Part shown: piece after piece, positions 20,596 to 28,421 of the stretch
How the letters are laid out: every line of letters starts with the position of its first letter
Position numbering within the stretch: position 1 is the first letter of the stretch
Translations under genes and position numbers: made by a program
Notes under the pieces: generated by a model
Told to the model about the DNA's origin: nothing
Database searches by the model: none
What the model saw: the letters and a program-made list of their open reading frames with translations, nothing else
Assembly: GCF_003259375.1 (NCBI RefSeq)
Contig: NZ_QLLN01000003.1
Span: forward strand, 111,915 to 175,914
DNA length: 64,000 bases
Origin: Arenibacter echinorum
GTDB taxonomy: Bacteria; Bacteroidota; Bacteroidia; Flavobacteriales; Flavobacteriaceae
Reading direction: 5' to 3'

Positions 20596-21399
20596 TTACA
20601 TAAACAAGAAACCAAAAATCGAATCAATTTGATAGTAATCTACACCGGCTTCCAACAATCTTTTCGCTTCTTCACGGGCTTCTTTTATCTTATCATCCCC
20701 TTTAAATGCCCAGGCATTGATTACTCCGACCGCCAATATGCCATGCTTCCTAGTCCATTCTACATCTGCTTTGGATATATTTCTAGAAAATAAATAATAG
20801 TCCTTTGGGTTAAAATCGGGCTTTAACATATTGTCTTCTAGCTGTTGACGTGTACAACTCAATTTTACTTTCCCAGTGAAGTAGGGGGTAGATTCATCAG
20901 TTCCGATCATCATTGCATACTCCAAACGTTCATATTTCTTTAGTAAAGCCACTACCTTAGAAAATAAACTGCTGTCATACCCTTCAATTTTATTATCGAC
21001 CATCACTTGAAGATTGCTTTCTTGACAAAACTTTAGGGCTTCTTCAAAAGAAAGCACCTTATTATCCAAGTCACCTTTTAATTCCTTGACTTCATCCCAA
21101 TCCATTTCTGATACCGTTTTATTTGTACCATAATACCTTTTAAAATTCTGATCATGATGGATAATCAATACACTGTCCCGTGTTAAACGCAAATCTACTT
21201 CAACCATCCAATAACCTTCTTGAGAAGCTTTTTTCAAAGAAGCTAAACTGTTTTCTGCGGTTCGGTTATCTACAACTCCGCCGCGATGGGCAATTAAATG
21301 GTATTTTTTTTGTGTCTCATCTTGCTCAGCTTGCCCATATATGGGACTTATTAAAAGGAGGAATCCTATTATGAAGAAGTTATATATTATTGCTTTCAT
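20596..21399 (-). CDS. secreted glycerophosphodiester phosphodiesterase
   Basis: 267 residues with a signal peptide ('FFIIGFLLLISPIYGQ'). The family core is clear: 'HLIAHRGG' (catalytic His-Arg), 'AENSLASLKKA', 'MVEVDLRLTRD' (metal-binding Glu/Asp) and 'IIHHDQNFKR' (second catalytic His). It should hydrolyse glycerophosphodiesters to glycerol-3-phosphate and an alcohol outside the cytoplasm and so recover phosphate or glycerol from phospholipid debris. The length is normal for bacterial GDPD proteins. It is a single gene between two repeat-rich spacers. Confidence 0.9.
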   Translation of the reverse strand: MKAIIYNFFIIGFLLLISPIYGQAEQDETQKKYHLIAHRGGVVDNRTAENSLASLKKASQEGYWMVEVDLRLTRDSVLIIHHDQNFKRYYGTNKTVSEMDWDEVKELKGDLDNKVLSFEEALKFCQESNLQVMVDNKIEGYDSSLFSKVVALLKKYERLEYAMMIGTDESTPYFTGKVKLSCTRQQLEDNMLKPDFNPKDYYLFSRNISKADVEWTRKHGILAVGVINAWAFKGDDKIKEAREEAKRLLEAGVDYYQIDSIFGFLFM

Positions 21400-22370
21400 T
21401 ATATAATGTCAATAGTTCAATATCTCAAATTAAAAAGAATTAAAAAAAAATAAGGGCGAGCTTATGTTTTCGCCCAAGGTCTAAAAATATACAATATTGG
21501 AGGAACTATTTTCCTTTTTTGTTACTCTGGTATTATTGTGCTTGGGCATCAAGGATAAATTGAAAAGGCAACCCCATATAGAATAGGATTATCATACCGA
21601 CTCAAACTCCTAAATTAATCTCTAAACCACTTGATTTACTACGAAATCGAAGATTCACGAAAACCTATTAAAAACAATAATAACCACTTAAGTAAATTAA
21701 AAATAGGCGGTTCATTGGCTCCCTCAACCTATACAGTGTCGAAAAATCATTGTCATTTAACGAATACTGAGGAACATTACCTTGAAAGCCCCTTGTTGGG
21801 TCTATCTTCTTCCTTGGTGGATATGACATGGCCGTATAGAATTATTGAAGCCTTGGAAATAATTTAGGCAATGGCATCGGTCCTTAAAATCCCGATATTT
21901 TAGGGACCACATAGTGAAGAAGGGTCTTTTCTTTTGTTTCGTTTTATTCATTGCTTGTTTATTTTGGAATAAGGTATTCATGAACCTCCTGCGTCGGTTT
22001 CATTGGACAGCAAAGAAACCGAAGGTTCATGAATACCTTGAAATAACAAGCAGAAATCAATGAACTAAACCGAAGATTCACGAAATCCAATTAAAAACAA
22101 TAAAAACCACTTGAGTAAAATGAAAGAATAATTTTAACAATAATTTTATTCGATTTTGCCCAATAAATCAAGCTAAAATCAAAAAACACTAAATATTATG
22201 TTCATCCTAATTTTTGAAGAAACACAACAAATAAGCATAATCCATTATAATTACTGAACCATAGAAACCTAAGGGCTAAATTAGGAAAGCTAAACGGCAA
22301 ACCTTAAATGAAATCTGCTTTGGGGCTTGGATGACCCTTACATTGGACAATGGAAAAATATGACCATAAA
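21400..22370. other. about 1 kb repeat-rich region without genes
   Basis: Contains a direct repeat of about 55 bp (near 21645-21705 and 22070-22128: 'GAAGATTCACGAAA', then 'AAAAACAATAA', 'ACCACTT', 'AGTAAA') and, between the copies, a large hairpin described separately. The short frames here have no family resemblance and begin and end within repeats. It looks like the decayed footprint of a mobile or non-autonomous element. Confidence 0.55.
21955..22052. repeat. long inverted repeat (hairpin) of family B
   Basis: AAGGTATTCATGAACC and its exact complement GGTTCATGAATACCTT enclose an inner pair GGTTTC/GAAACC and a loop of about 13 bases. Outer arms (GCTTGTT.. and ..AACAAGC) extend the imperfect stem to nearly 100 bases in total. 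The same 'GGAGGTTCATGAATACC' word starts repeat family B at 16.88 kb and, slightly changed, at 37.66 kb. Confidence 0.75.
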
Positions 22371-22399
22371 AAAAGCAGTTCTGTGAAAGAACTGCTTTT
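22371..22399 (-). terminator. Rho-independent terminator of the small secreted-protein gene
   Basis: Perfect 12 bp stem AAAAGCAGTTCT/AGAACTGCTTTT with a five-base loop; on the minus strand it is followed by T residues. It lies 25 bp beyond the stop codon of the gene at 22425-22796. Confidence 0.85.
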
Positions 22400-22424
22400 G
22401 AATAAGTTTAAAAAGATTTGCGCT

Positions 22425-22796
22425 TTATCCTTTTACCGTAACTTTTTCTACAACGATAGATTTTATGCCATCTTTTTCCACCACTTTTCCGGTTACTTCT
22501 ACCGTTTCAGCAGCGTTTGAAATGGCTTGTTTATAGGCATCAGCTGCGTTGTGGTCTTCTACCAAAAGATAAACCATTCCGTTTTCGCTGAGAATTCCGG
22601 CAGGCAATCCTTTATCCAAGCAGGCTTGGGCGCATTTTTTGTGGCCTTGACCAGTAGCTTCTTGCGCAACATAACAAGACATGTCCAAAACTTCTCCTTT
22701 GATAGTTTCACTGCTTTGGGCAAAAGCGTTGGAAGAGAACATAAAAAGAAAAGCCGTCAATAATAATCCGAAATAATGAGTTTTTGCATGTTTCAT
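22425..22796 (-). CDS. small secreted protein with paired-cysteine motif, unknown function
   Basis: 123 residues with a signal peptide ('FGLLLTAFLFMFSSNAFAQ'). The mature part 'ETIKGEVLDMSCYVAQEATGQGHKKCAQACLDKGLPAGIL' has three cysteines and two histidines that could bind metal or haem or form a disulfide. The C-terminal half ('ETVEVTGKVVEKDGIKSIVVEKVTV') is a beta-rich OB-like segment. Similar small proteins are common in Bacteroidota near cytochrome and copper genes. A CxxCH haem-binding protein is encoded divergently about 200 bp away, which supports an extracytoplasmic redox or metal role. It has its own terminator. No function assigned. Confidence 0.7.
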   Translation of the reverse strand: MKHAKTHYFGLLLTAFLFMFSSNAFAQSSETIKGEVLDMSCYVAQEATGQGHKKCAQACLDKGLPAGILSENGMVYLLVEDHNAADAYKQAISNAAETVEVTGKVVEKDGIKSIVVEKVTVKG

Positions 22797-22994
22797 ATTA
22801 GATTGATTTTTAAAAAGGTTCTAATCTAAAATTACAATTAAAATGGTAGATATTTGTATGATTGTAAGGAAATTATGGGGCGATTGCTAGAATTGTTTTC
22901 CAAAAAGTTTTGAAAAAATTCATTAGTTTAGTTCAACGGTAAAGGCACTTGTGGCTATTTTTATTAAAAACCGTATCTTTTTTCACATGAAGTT

Positions 22995-23483
22995 ATGAAT
23001 ACTTGGTTAAAGATTGTCCTTTCGTTATTTATAGTCTTCCTGATTCTCCAACTTCCTGTGTTTAATCCTGAAAAAAATTATGTGGACGCTGATACCCATG
23101 TGGACATAACGGATAAGTATGAGGTGCCAATGGATATCCAAATGGATCTGTATGTGGCTTGTTATAATTGCCATTCCAATTATACCGAAGATTATCCGTG
23201 GTATTATAATATACAACCTATAAGTTGGTGGATGAACGGCCATATTAGGAATGCCAAACAGGCTTTGAACTTTTCTGAATTTGCCTCTTATCCTCCAGAT
23301 ACTGCTGCCAAGAAATTCGAAAACCTTTACAAGGTCATGGAAGAGCAGAGCATGCCACTTAAATCTTACCTTTTACTGCATGATGAAGCAAAACTGACCG
23401 ACGAACAATACCAACACCTTGCCGACTGGGCAAAAGAAATGCAGAAGAAAATAGAGAACGGAATTGATTCAACCCAAAATTAA
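22995..23483 (+). CDS. haem-binding domain protein (cytochrome c-like, single CxxCH)
   Basis: 162 residues: one N-terminal membrane anchor or signal ('IVLSLFIVFLILQLPVF') and a periplasmic domain with 'VACYNCHSNYTEDYPWYYNIQPISWWM'. CYNCH is a c-type haem site, and the following Trp/Tyr/Pro-rich block is typical of the Pfam 'haem-binding domain' family common in Bacteroidota. A likely distal Met lies in 'EEQSMPLKSYLLLHDEAKLT'. Role: periplasmic electron transfer or haem-dependent sensing, partner unknown. A weak TTG...TATCTTTT promoter-like pair precedes the start. The next gene downstream is a broken fragment on the other strand. Confidence 0.85.
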   Translation: MNTWLKIVLSLFIVFLILQLPVFNPEKNYVDADTHVDITDKYEVPMDIQMDLYVACYNCHSNYTEDYPWYYNIQPISWWMNGHIRNAKQALNFSEFASYPPDTAAKKFENLYKVMEEQSMPLKSYLLLHDEAKLTDEQYQHLADWAKEMQKKIENGIDSTQN

Positions 23484-23550
23484 TTAAATAAGCCCTGCTT
23501 TTTAAAAGGTTCATAAATTGGATGATAAAAGCTAAGGACTTCTTAAAATG

Positions 23551-23771
23551 CTAGTTTTCTTTTATTTCTGATAACTCAATATGTAGTTTTTGGTTTCCAT
23601 AATTCACATAGTTCAACTTTACAAACCCATATTTTTCATGAAACCAATAGGTCACTTCAGATCGGCCAAGGTCAAAGATTGATATGCCCTTAACTTTCCA
23701 ACAATTTTCCAGTTCTCCGTAGTTGGTTTGTATAGTTTCTTTGGATAGTATTTCGAAGGTACTTCCCTCGT
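23551..23771 (-). pseudogene. C-terminal fragment of an unknown secreted-type gene cut by a REP element
   Basis: An open frame of 73 codons ends at TAG 23551-23553 and reads 'EILSKETIQTNYGELENCWK', then 'KGISIFDLGRSEVTYWFHEKYGFVKL'. This looks like a genuine beta-rich C-terminus. Going upstream it runs straight into REP-bracketed element copy 2, where the natural frame is lost and the 5' part of the gene is missing. I do not recognise the family. Confidence 0.6.
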
Positions 23772-23995
23772 TGGCGCGAGCGTCGCGCTCGTGCCTTTAA
23801 TAGTATTCAAGTCAATTTCCAAAGAATGGGCAGAAACAATTGGCATTACTAGTACCTGATTCTAGGGGTATCCAAAAATCGGAAGCCTTAACACAGTTGC
23901 GATTTTGCAAAGCGTGCCTAACCATCAAAAAGCAGGGATACACTGGCAAATGTACTTATGGAAGTACCAGCGTGACGCTCGCACTAGCGGGGTTG
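23772..23995. repeat. REP-bracketed repeat element, copy 2
   Basis: Same core and left palindrome (GCGCGAGCG/CGCTCGTGC) as the copy at 20.33 kb. The right end has a different stem, near 'CAGCGTGACGCTCGCACTAG'. It lies between the fragment at 23551 and the membrane-protein gene at 24010. Confidence 0.7.
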
Positions 23996-24009
23996 TTACC
24001 AATCGTTTT

Positions 24010-24477
24010 TTATAACTCCAAGACTCCAGAAATTAACTTTTGATATTCTTGAACCTTTCTGTCGAACCTGTTCTTAATAATAAACCATAAAGAAATTCCA
24101 AATAATAAAAATATTCCGCCAATTGCGTAGATAGAGGTGTTGTTAATTATTCCTGAAATCAGTGCAATTAGAAGGCCTAAACCAAAAATTATGTTTGTAA
24201 ACACTACCAATACCATTAAAAAGTGCTGAGTAAATGAAATTTTTACGTCTGTCACATTTTTAGTATCACTTTTTAATAATTTTCCATTAACGATAATATT
24301 ATTACTAAATATCAAATACCAAGCATAGAGAATCCGTTTCCGAATTTTAAATGTTATTGAATTATTTATGCTCTCATCCATATTAAATACAAATCCGTTA
24401 GCAGATCCAAGGGCGTCTTCTAATTTCGCACTAATCTCTCTAGGATTACTTTTTAACTTAAAATTCCATTCTTTCAT
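24010..24477 (-). CDS. hypothetical membrane protein
   Basis: 155 residues, soluble N-terminal half of about 85 residues ('MKEWNFKLKSNPREISAKLEDALG', a START-like or PH-like beginning) followed by two hydrophobic helices ('HFLMVLVVFTNIIFGLGLLIALI' and 'YAIGGIFLLFGISLWFII') and a short charged tail. No family recognised. It is the next gene after the TIR/caspase cluster on the same strand and is separated from it by attC-like site 1, so it may be a separate cassette-like unit rather than part of the immune cluster. AT-rich like the cluster. Confidence 0.6.
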   Translation of the reverse strand: MKEWNFKLKSNPREISAKLEDALGSANGFVFNMDESINNSITFKIRKRILYAWYLIFSNNIIVNGKLLKSDTKNVTDVKISFTQHFLMVLVVFTNIIFGLGLLIALISGIINNTSIYAIGGIFLLFGISLWFIIKNRFDRKVQEYQKLISGVLEL

Positions 24478-24489
24478 AATATCGTCTTA

Positions 24490-24628
24490 AATGTTCGGCA
24501 ACGGTCTCGGCTATGAGTAGTTGCGTGGGTTAGCACTTAACTTTGCAAGTACACACCAAACTGAAAATCTGCGAGGATTTTTAGAAGTAGGCGAGAACAA
24601 GCAATTACTTAGAGCCATTGTTGTGTAC
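24490..24628 (-). repeat. attC-like imperfect palindrome, site 1
   Basis: Outer arms: GGCTATGAGTAGTTGC near 24509 and GCAATTACTTAGAGCC near 24601 are complementary at 13 of 16 positions. The ends are CAAC and GTTG. The centre shares 'GCGAGGATTTT' with site 2. On the minus strand it begins about 7 bp after the caspase stop, and the next gene starts about 13 bp after it ends, as in an integron cassette junction. Confidence 0.55.
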
Positions 24629-24634
24629 AGTTTT

Positions 24635-25606
24635 TTATATTCTTTTATCTTTTACAAGTCTCCAATAATGAAAACCTAATGCAGTCAGTCTACAAGATTT
24701 GGAATTCATAGCTGCAAAATACATATGTTGTTCATCTACAGGTACTATTAATCCAACGCTCGCAAGTTTTTGAAGTTCTTTAAAAATCGTCACCTTGTCG
24801 CCTGAAGCATATGGCTCAACATAATTATGTTCAATTTTTGGGTCATTGGTAAACTCAAATGAAGGGTCAAGTTCATATTTGCTTTCTGCGGTTTCAAAAT
24901 ATTTTGTAAGTTTTCTTAAAATATCAGAAGGAACTTGTGGATTCACAGTTCTTAATGATGTGAACCTTGTAATATTAGTTTTAAATACTGGTCTTTGGTC
25001 CCAAGGTCCCAAAGCTTGGTCTATATATGAATAAATGCTTCCTGGTGTTATATGTCCTCGTAGGTCAGAAGCTCCACCTTGTAGTGCATCGAGAAGTAAA
25101 TTCGTAAATACTCCGTGACCATTTATTTCTAAAGAAACTTCGTCAGATTTACTTGCAGTCAGAATTGAAACTCCTTCTCCAATTTGCGCATTTTTACCAC
25201 CAGATATTTGAGGAGAACCAAATGAACCAGAATGACAGCAATCTAGGATTATTACACGATTTTTTGCTTTAGAATCATTTGCAATATTCAAAATTTCGTC
25301 CATAGAGACTCCTTCGTCATTCGGCTGATAATCCGGTGTAACAATAAAGCCACCACCTAAATCATCAAAAAATCCGTGTCCTGAAAAATAAAATAAGGCG
25401 GTTTCTGAATCTCCCGCAAACAATTCTCTAATTTGACCTTTTAATTCAGATTTTTTTTCTACATCAGTCATTAATCGAACGTCAAAATTTGGTGAACCAT
25501 CTCCGTTGACTTCAAGAGTGTTTCCAAAAGCAGAAGCATCATTTATGCATCCTCTTAAAGGTGCAGTTGGATAATTATTTATTCCTACAACTAAAGCTTT
25601 TCTCAT
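24635..25606 (-). CDS. caspase-like peptidase (C14), putative immune effector
   Basis: 323 residues. The caspase fold covers residues 1-215: 'KALVVGINNYPTAPLRGCINDA' is the opening strand and loop, 'LFYFSGHG' carries catalytic His77, and 'VIILDCCHSGSF' carries catalytic Cys124 in the metacaspase-type D-C-C-H-S-G setting. The C-terminal 100 residues form a separate domain ('FKELQKLASVGLIVPVDEQHMYF...CRLTALGFHYW') that looks like a winged-helix sensor or association module. No signal peptide; cytosolic. It starts 1 bp after the TIR-like gene, so the two are co-translated. TIR plus caspase pairs are known in prokaryotic immunity (type IV Thoeris-like), where a TIR-made nucleotide signal switches on the protease; that role here is inferred. 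Confidence 0.88.
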   Translation of the reverse strand: MRKALVVGINNYPTAPLRGCINDASAFGNTLEVNGDGSPNFDVRLMTDVEKKSELKGQIRELFAGDSETALFYFSGHGFFDDLGGGFIVTPDYQPNDEGVSMDEILNIANDSKAKNRVIILDCCHSGSFGSPQISGGKNAQIGEGVSILTASKSDEVSLEINGHGVFTNLLLDALQGGASDLRGHITPGSIYSYIDQALGPWDQRPVFKTNITRFTSLRTVNPQVPSDILRKLTKYFETAESKYELDPSFEFTNDPKIEHNYVEPYASGDKVTIFKELQKLASVGLIVPVDEQHMYFAAMNSKSCRLTALGFHYWRLVKDKRI

Positions 25607-25607
25607 A

Positions 25608-26057
25608 TTAAATTTTTCTAATGACTTTTTCTAAATTCTTCCAAGTCCAAATTATTATTTTTTCAACTTTAAGTTCTGGTGGAATTGCTCCTTGATATTT
25701 TTTTTGAATATGCATTCCTACTACTGGAATATTTTCTTGTTTTGCACATTTTATTTCCCATCTCGTTCCACTTGAATGATATGTGTTCTTGCTTAATAAA
25801 ACAATCACGCCATCACAAGATTTTATTTTGCTTCTGCATTTCTGTTTCCAAATTTTCTCGTCCCAAGGTTTTTTAACTGACATATCTACAAATGAAAAAG
25901 GTGAATTACCTTTTTTAGCTTGGGCTACAAAATGGTCTCTGTATTTTGCATCCTCAATCGCAAAGCTTATAAAAATCCGCTTATTCGATTTAGGTTTTTC
26001 TTCAAACAGTTCATTTAAGAGTAATGCTGCTCCAGCACCTAAAATTAATGGCCACAT
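25608..26057 (-). CDS. TIR-like (DUF1863/ThsB-type) protein with N-terminal hydrophobic helix
   Basis: 149 residues. Residues 2-17 ('WPLILGAGAALLLNEL') are a hydrophobic helix that may anchor it to the membrane. The TIR-like domain follows: 'KRIFISFAIEDAKYRDHF' (strand A and box 1), 'FSFVDMSVKKPWDE', 'CDGVIVLLSKNTYHSSGTRWEIKCA' with the conserved Trp100-Glu101 expected at the NAD-binding site, then 'NIPVVGMHI'. This matches the MTH538/ThsB TIR-like family, which makes cyclic ADP-ribose-type signals from NAD+ in Thoeris defence. It lies 9 bp after a second TIR gene and 1 bp before the caspase gene. Function is inferred from family and neighbours. Confidence 0.82.
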   Translation of the reverse strand: MWPLILGAGAALLLNELFEEKPKSNKRIFISFAIEDAKYRDHFVAQAKKGNSPFSFVDMSVKKPWDEKIWKQKCRSKIKSCDGVIVLLSKNTYHSSGTRWEIKCAKQENIPVVGMHIQKKYQGAIPPELKVEKIIIWTWKNLEKVIRKI

Positions 26058-26066
26058 ATCAATGTT

Positions 26067-26438
26067 TTATAAGCTATCAATGAAAACTCTTATGTTTTCC
26101 CAAGTCCAAACTTTTATGTTTACTCCTACAATATTGGTTCTGTCATCTTTGTAGGCATATATTCCTAAAACTCGTTTACCTTCTTCTCGAGCACATTGAA
26201 TTTCCCATTTTTGTCCGCTTGAATTCAATGAATTTTTACTTACCAAAACTATAACACCATCTGACCTTTTTATTCTTTCTCTTACTTTGTCCTTCCATTC
26301 AGAAACATATGCTTCTTTTACAGACATATCAATATATTCAAATGGCGAATTTGTATTTAAGGATTGCCCTTTTAAAAAATCTCTTGAGCGTTCGTCCTCA
26401 ATCGCAAATGCTATAAAAATTACTTTTTTTCTTGTCAT
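26067..26438 (-). CDS. TIR-like (DUF1863/ThsB-type) protein
   Basis: 123 residues, a bare TIR-like domain without the hydrophobic helix of its neighbour. Motifs: 'KKVIFIAFAIEDERSRDFL', 'FEYIDMSVKEAY', 'RSDGVIVLVSKNSLNSSGQKWEIQCA' (Trp78-Glu79) and 'KRVLGIYAYKD'. It is clearly paralogous to the next gene, yet divergent, suggesting two signal producers or receptors as in multi-ThsB Thoeris loci. First gene of the tight TIR-TIR-caspase operon; about 30 bp upstream is attC-like site 2. No signal peptide; cytosolic. Antiphage role inferred. Confidence 0.82.
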   Translation of the reverse strand: MTRKKVIFIAFAIEDERSRDFLKGQSLNTNSPFEYIDMSVKEAYVSEWKDKVRERIKRSDGVIVLVSKNSLNSSGQKWEIQCAREEGKRVLGIYAYKDDRTNIVGVNIKVWTWENIRVFIDSL

Positions 26439-26467
26439 AATTTAAGTTTTCTTGGTTAGTACAAGAT

Positions 26468-26604
26468 GTACACAACATTTATGTATAAGAATAGTTGCGG
26501 GTTTGTATGCGAGGATTTTCCGCAGGAAAATCAGACGTTACAAACACGCAACGACCTTTGATTAAGCCACTAAACCGTAATTATTTTTATACGGTGTTGG
26601 CAAT
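26468..26604 (-). repeat. attC-like imperfect palindrome, site 2
   Basis: Outer arms begin CACAACATTTATGTATAAG and end TTATACGGTGTTGGC; inner arms are GTTGCGGGTTTGT and ACAAACACGCAAC (12 of 13 complementary). In the centre is a perfect hairpin, GATTTTCC-GCA-GGAAAATC. On the minus strand it starts 4 bp after the caspase-UVR stop and ends 30 bp before the first TIR gene. Confidence 0.6.
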
Positions 26605-26607
26605 AGT

Positions 26608-28065
26608 TTATTTATGTTTAATCCAATTTAGAACCTTAACATCTAGCTCTTTAATGGTCATTATTTCATCCAATTCATCTCTGTAACCTTTTAAAAGTAA
26701 ACCAATTTCATAATCATAAATTTTAATCAGAATTTCTTTAAGGTCAGATATTTTTTGATTTAAAAACTCACTTTCTGAAATACACTTAATTCTAACTATA
26801 TGCTCATATACATCGATTATATTTTTCTTGTAGGCGTTCACAAAATTTCCCTTTTCTGATACAAATAAACTCACTGCTGGATTTGATGGTTTAGAGTATT
26901 TTAAAAAAATCTTCCAAAATTCTGAAAAATGCTCTTGTTCAAAAAGACCTTCACCTTCGATAATTGACTTTTCATATTTTTCTTTTAATTTTTTCTCTTC
27001 TTCAGAAGATTTGCCTTTTTCTTTCTCTATTTCTTTTTTGTATTTCGCAATTTTATTATCAAGTTCTTTAGCTTTTTTGACTTCTGATGCTGAATATGCC
27101 ATAGTTGCTAAAAATGAATCTATGTAGTGTGAAGAATTTGTTTTGATTTTTTTTTCTAATGCTTTTTCTTCATCTCTATATTTTGCAGCTTCTTCATATT
27201 TTTGATTCTTTACAGCCTTTGTCTTTAATTCAGTAATTGGGTCAAATTCTTCTATGATTTTCAAATCAGATTCAGAGATAGGAATGAACAAGTTTTCCAT
27301 TCTTTCCTTCAAGAATTTATTTTTATTGTCAATTTTTGAAACACTTTTTCTTTTCTTTTTAAGTTTAAATAAAAAAGAACCTCCTTCGTGACCGACATTA
27401 TATAAAGGACCGAACATAGGTGTTTGTCTTTTTTCAGGATTAAATTCCATTATTAAGTTAGTCCCTAGTATGCTAAAAGGTAATTCATCTTGAGTATTTT
27501 CATTTAGCATTTTTATTAATGAATCTGCAAAAGGACTTAACTCCCCTTTGTGTCCATCACTAACTTTTTCTAAACTTCCAGAAGTTAGTCCTAGTCGTGA
27601 TTTTTTTGAATTAAAAGCGTCAATTCCTCCACCTCGGTTCATAGGTTCGAACATTGCACCTGAAAAGCAAGAATCGGATATAACTCCTATGTGATAAGCT
27701 TTTGAAGCTCTTATGAAAGTCATTATTTCACTAATATTAATCCAAGTTGATGAATCGTTAGGGTCAGCGTCTGAAGGTTGCCAATAAGCAGTATTAAGTT
27801 TTTCGTTATATTCTCCATGACCTGCATAAATTAAAAGTACATTTTCATCTTCTAGTCGATTAATAAAGTATTCATTTAATTTATTATATAATGACTTTCT
27901 TGTTGTTTCACTTTTTTCAGAGATGAATTCAACATCATCGATTGCATATTTTTCGGTGAGCACATTAACAATTGAAGAAACATCTTTGTGGCAATTTTGA
28001 ATTTTATTCAATTCTAAATTATCGTAATCATTAATAGCTATCGCCAAAACATTATTAATTTTCAT
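26608..28065 (-). CDS. caspase-like peptidase fused to UVR-like/coiled-coil region
   Basis: 485 residues. N-terminal caspase domain (1-235): 'NVLAIAINDYDNLEL', 'VLLIYAGHGEYN' with catalytic His83, and 'IGVISDSCFSGAMF' with catalytic Cys133. A basic linker (235-245) leads to a UVR-like motif at about 275-306 ('ELKTKAVKNQKYEEAAKYRD'), as in ClpC/UvrB-type helical hairpins that dock partner proteins. A long charged coiled coil (about 330-375) and a helical C-terminus follow. Only distantly related to the other caspase of the cluster. It sits upstream of the TIR genes on the same strand but is separated by a palindrome of about 135 bp, so it may be an independent unit. Likely a cytosolic regulated protease; the UVR-like helices could be the sensor or substrate-binding part (inference). 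Confidence 0.82.
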   Translation of the reverse strand: MKINNVLAIAINDYDNLELNKIQNCHKDVSSIVNVLTEKYAIDDVEFISEKSETTRKSLYNKLNEYFINRLEDENVLLIYAGHGEYNEKLNTAYWQPSDADPNDSSTWINISEIMTFIRASKAYHIGVISDSCFSGAMFEPMNRGGGIDAFNSKKSRLGLTSGSLEKVSDGHKGELSPFADSLIKMLNENTQDELPFSILGTNLIMEFNPEKRQTPMFGPLYNVGHEGGSFLFKLKKKRKSVSKIDNKNKFLKERMENLFIPISESDLKIIEEFDPITELKTKAVKNQKYEEAAKYRDEEKALEKKIKTNSSHYIDSFLATMAYSASEVKKAKELDNKIAKYKKEIEKEKGKSSEEEKKLKEKYEKSIIEGEGLFEQEHFSEFWKIFLKYSKPSNPAVSLFVSEKGNFVNAYKKNIIDVYEHIVRIKCISESEFLNQKISDLKEILIKIYDYEIGLLLKGYRDELDEIMTIKELDVKVLNWIKHK

Positions 28066-28092
28066 CTAAATTATTGTCGTGGTTAAAATTAT

Positions 28093-28310
28093 TGCCAACA
28101 ATTGGATATCATCATTGATGATATACTACTTATAGCAAACTATAAATCAACTAGGCCGCAACTAGATATCTTTAATTGTCTTATAATTCCTATTAATCCA
28201 ATAAAATTTTCTGTGTTGGGCAGCGGGGGGAGTACTACAACCAGGAGTTTGTTTCTAACCTTCTAAGTTAACAAATATTGGTTATGGAATCCGCTTAATC
28301 GATAAAGTCC
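28093..28310 (-). repeat. repeat R1, copy a, abutting a cassette-like end
   Basis: The core 28195-28305 ('AAAATTTTCTGTGTTGGGCA', 'GGGGGGAGTACTACAACCA') is nearly identical to copies near 35.82, 44.05 and 51.24 kb. The flank 28105-28194 matches those of copies b and c less well. On the minus strand the repeat ends in 'ATATCCAATTGTTGGC' directly before the caspase-UVR gene. The remainder of the gap to 28421 shows no gene; a 'GGGCTAACAATAC' word lies at about 28390. Confidence 0.7.
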
Positions 28311-28421
28311 TAATATATCCGTTGTATGGTATTTTATGCGGGTCCTGGGGGTGGAGTTGTCACGGCCTACAAAAGTCCAATATTTGGAGTGTATTGTTAG
28401 CCCTACACTTTTAAGGAGTCG

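Noticed and set aside
21631..21867. Plus-strand open frame of 78 codons
   Set aside because: Begins inside one copy of the 55 bp direct repeat and shows no family resemblance.
28330..28400. Further attC-like site near 'GGGCTAACAATAC'
   Set aside because: One end resembles a core site, but I could not find a complementary arm within 150 bp.
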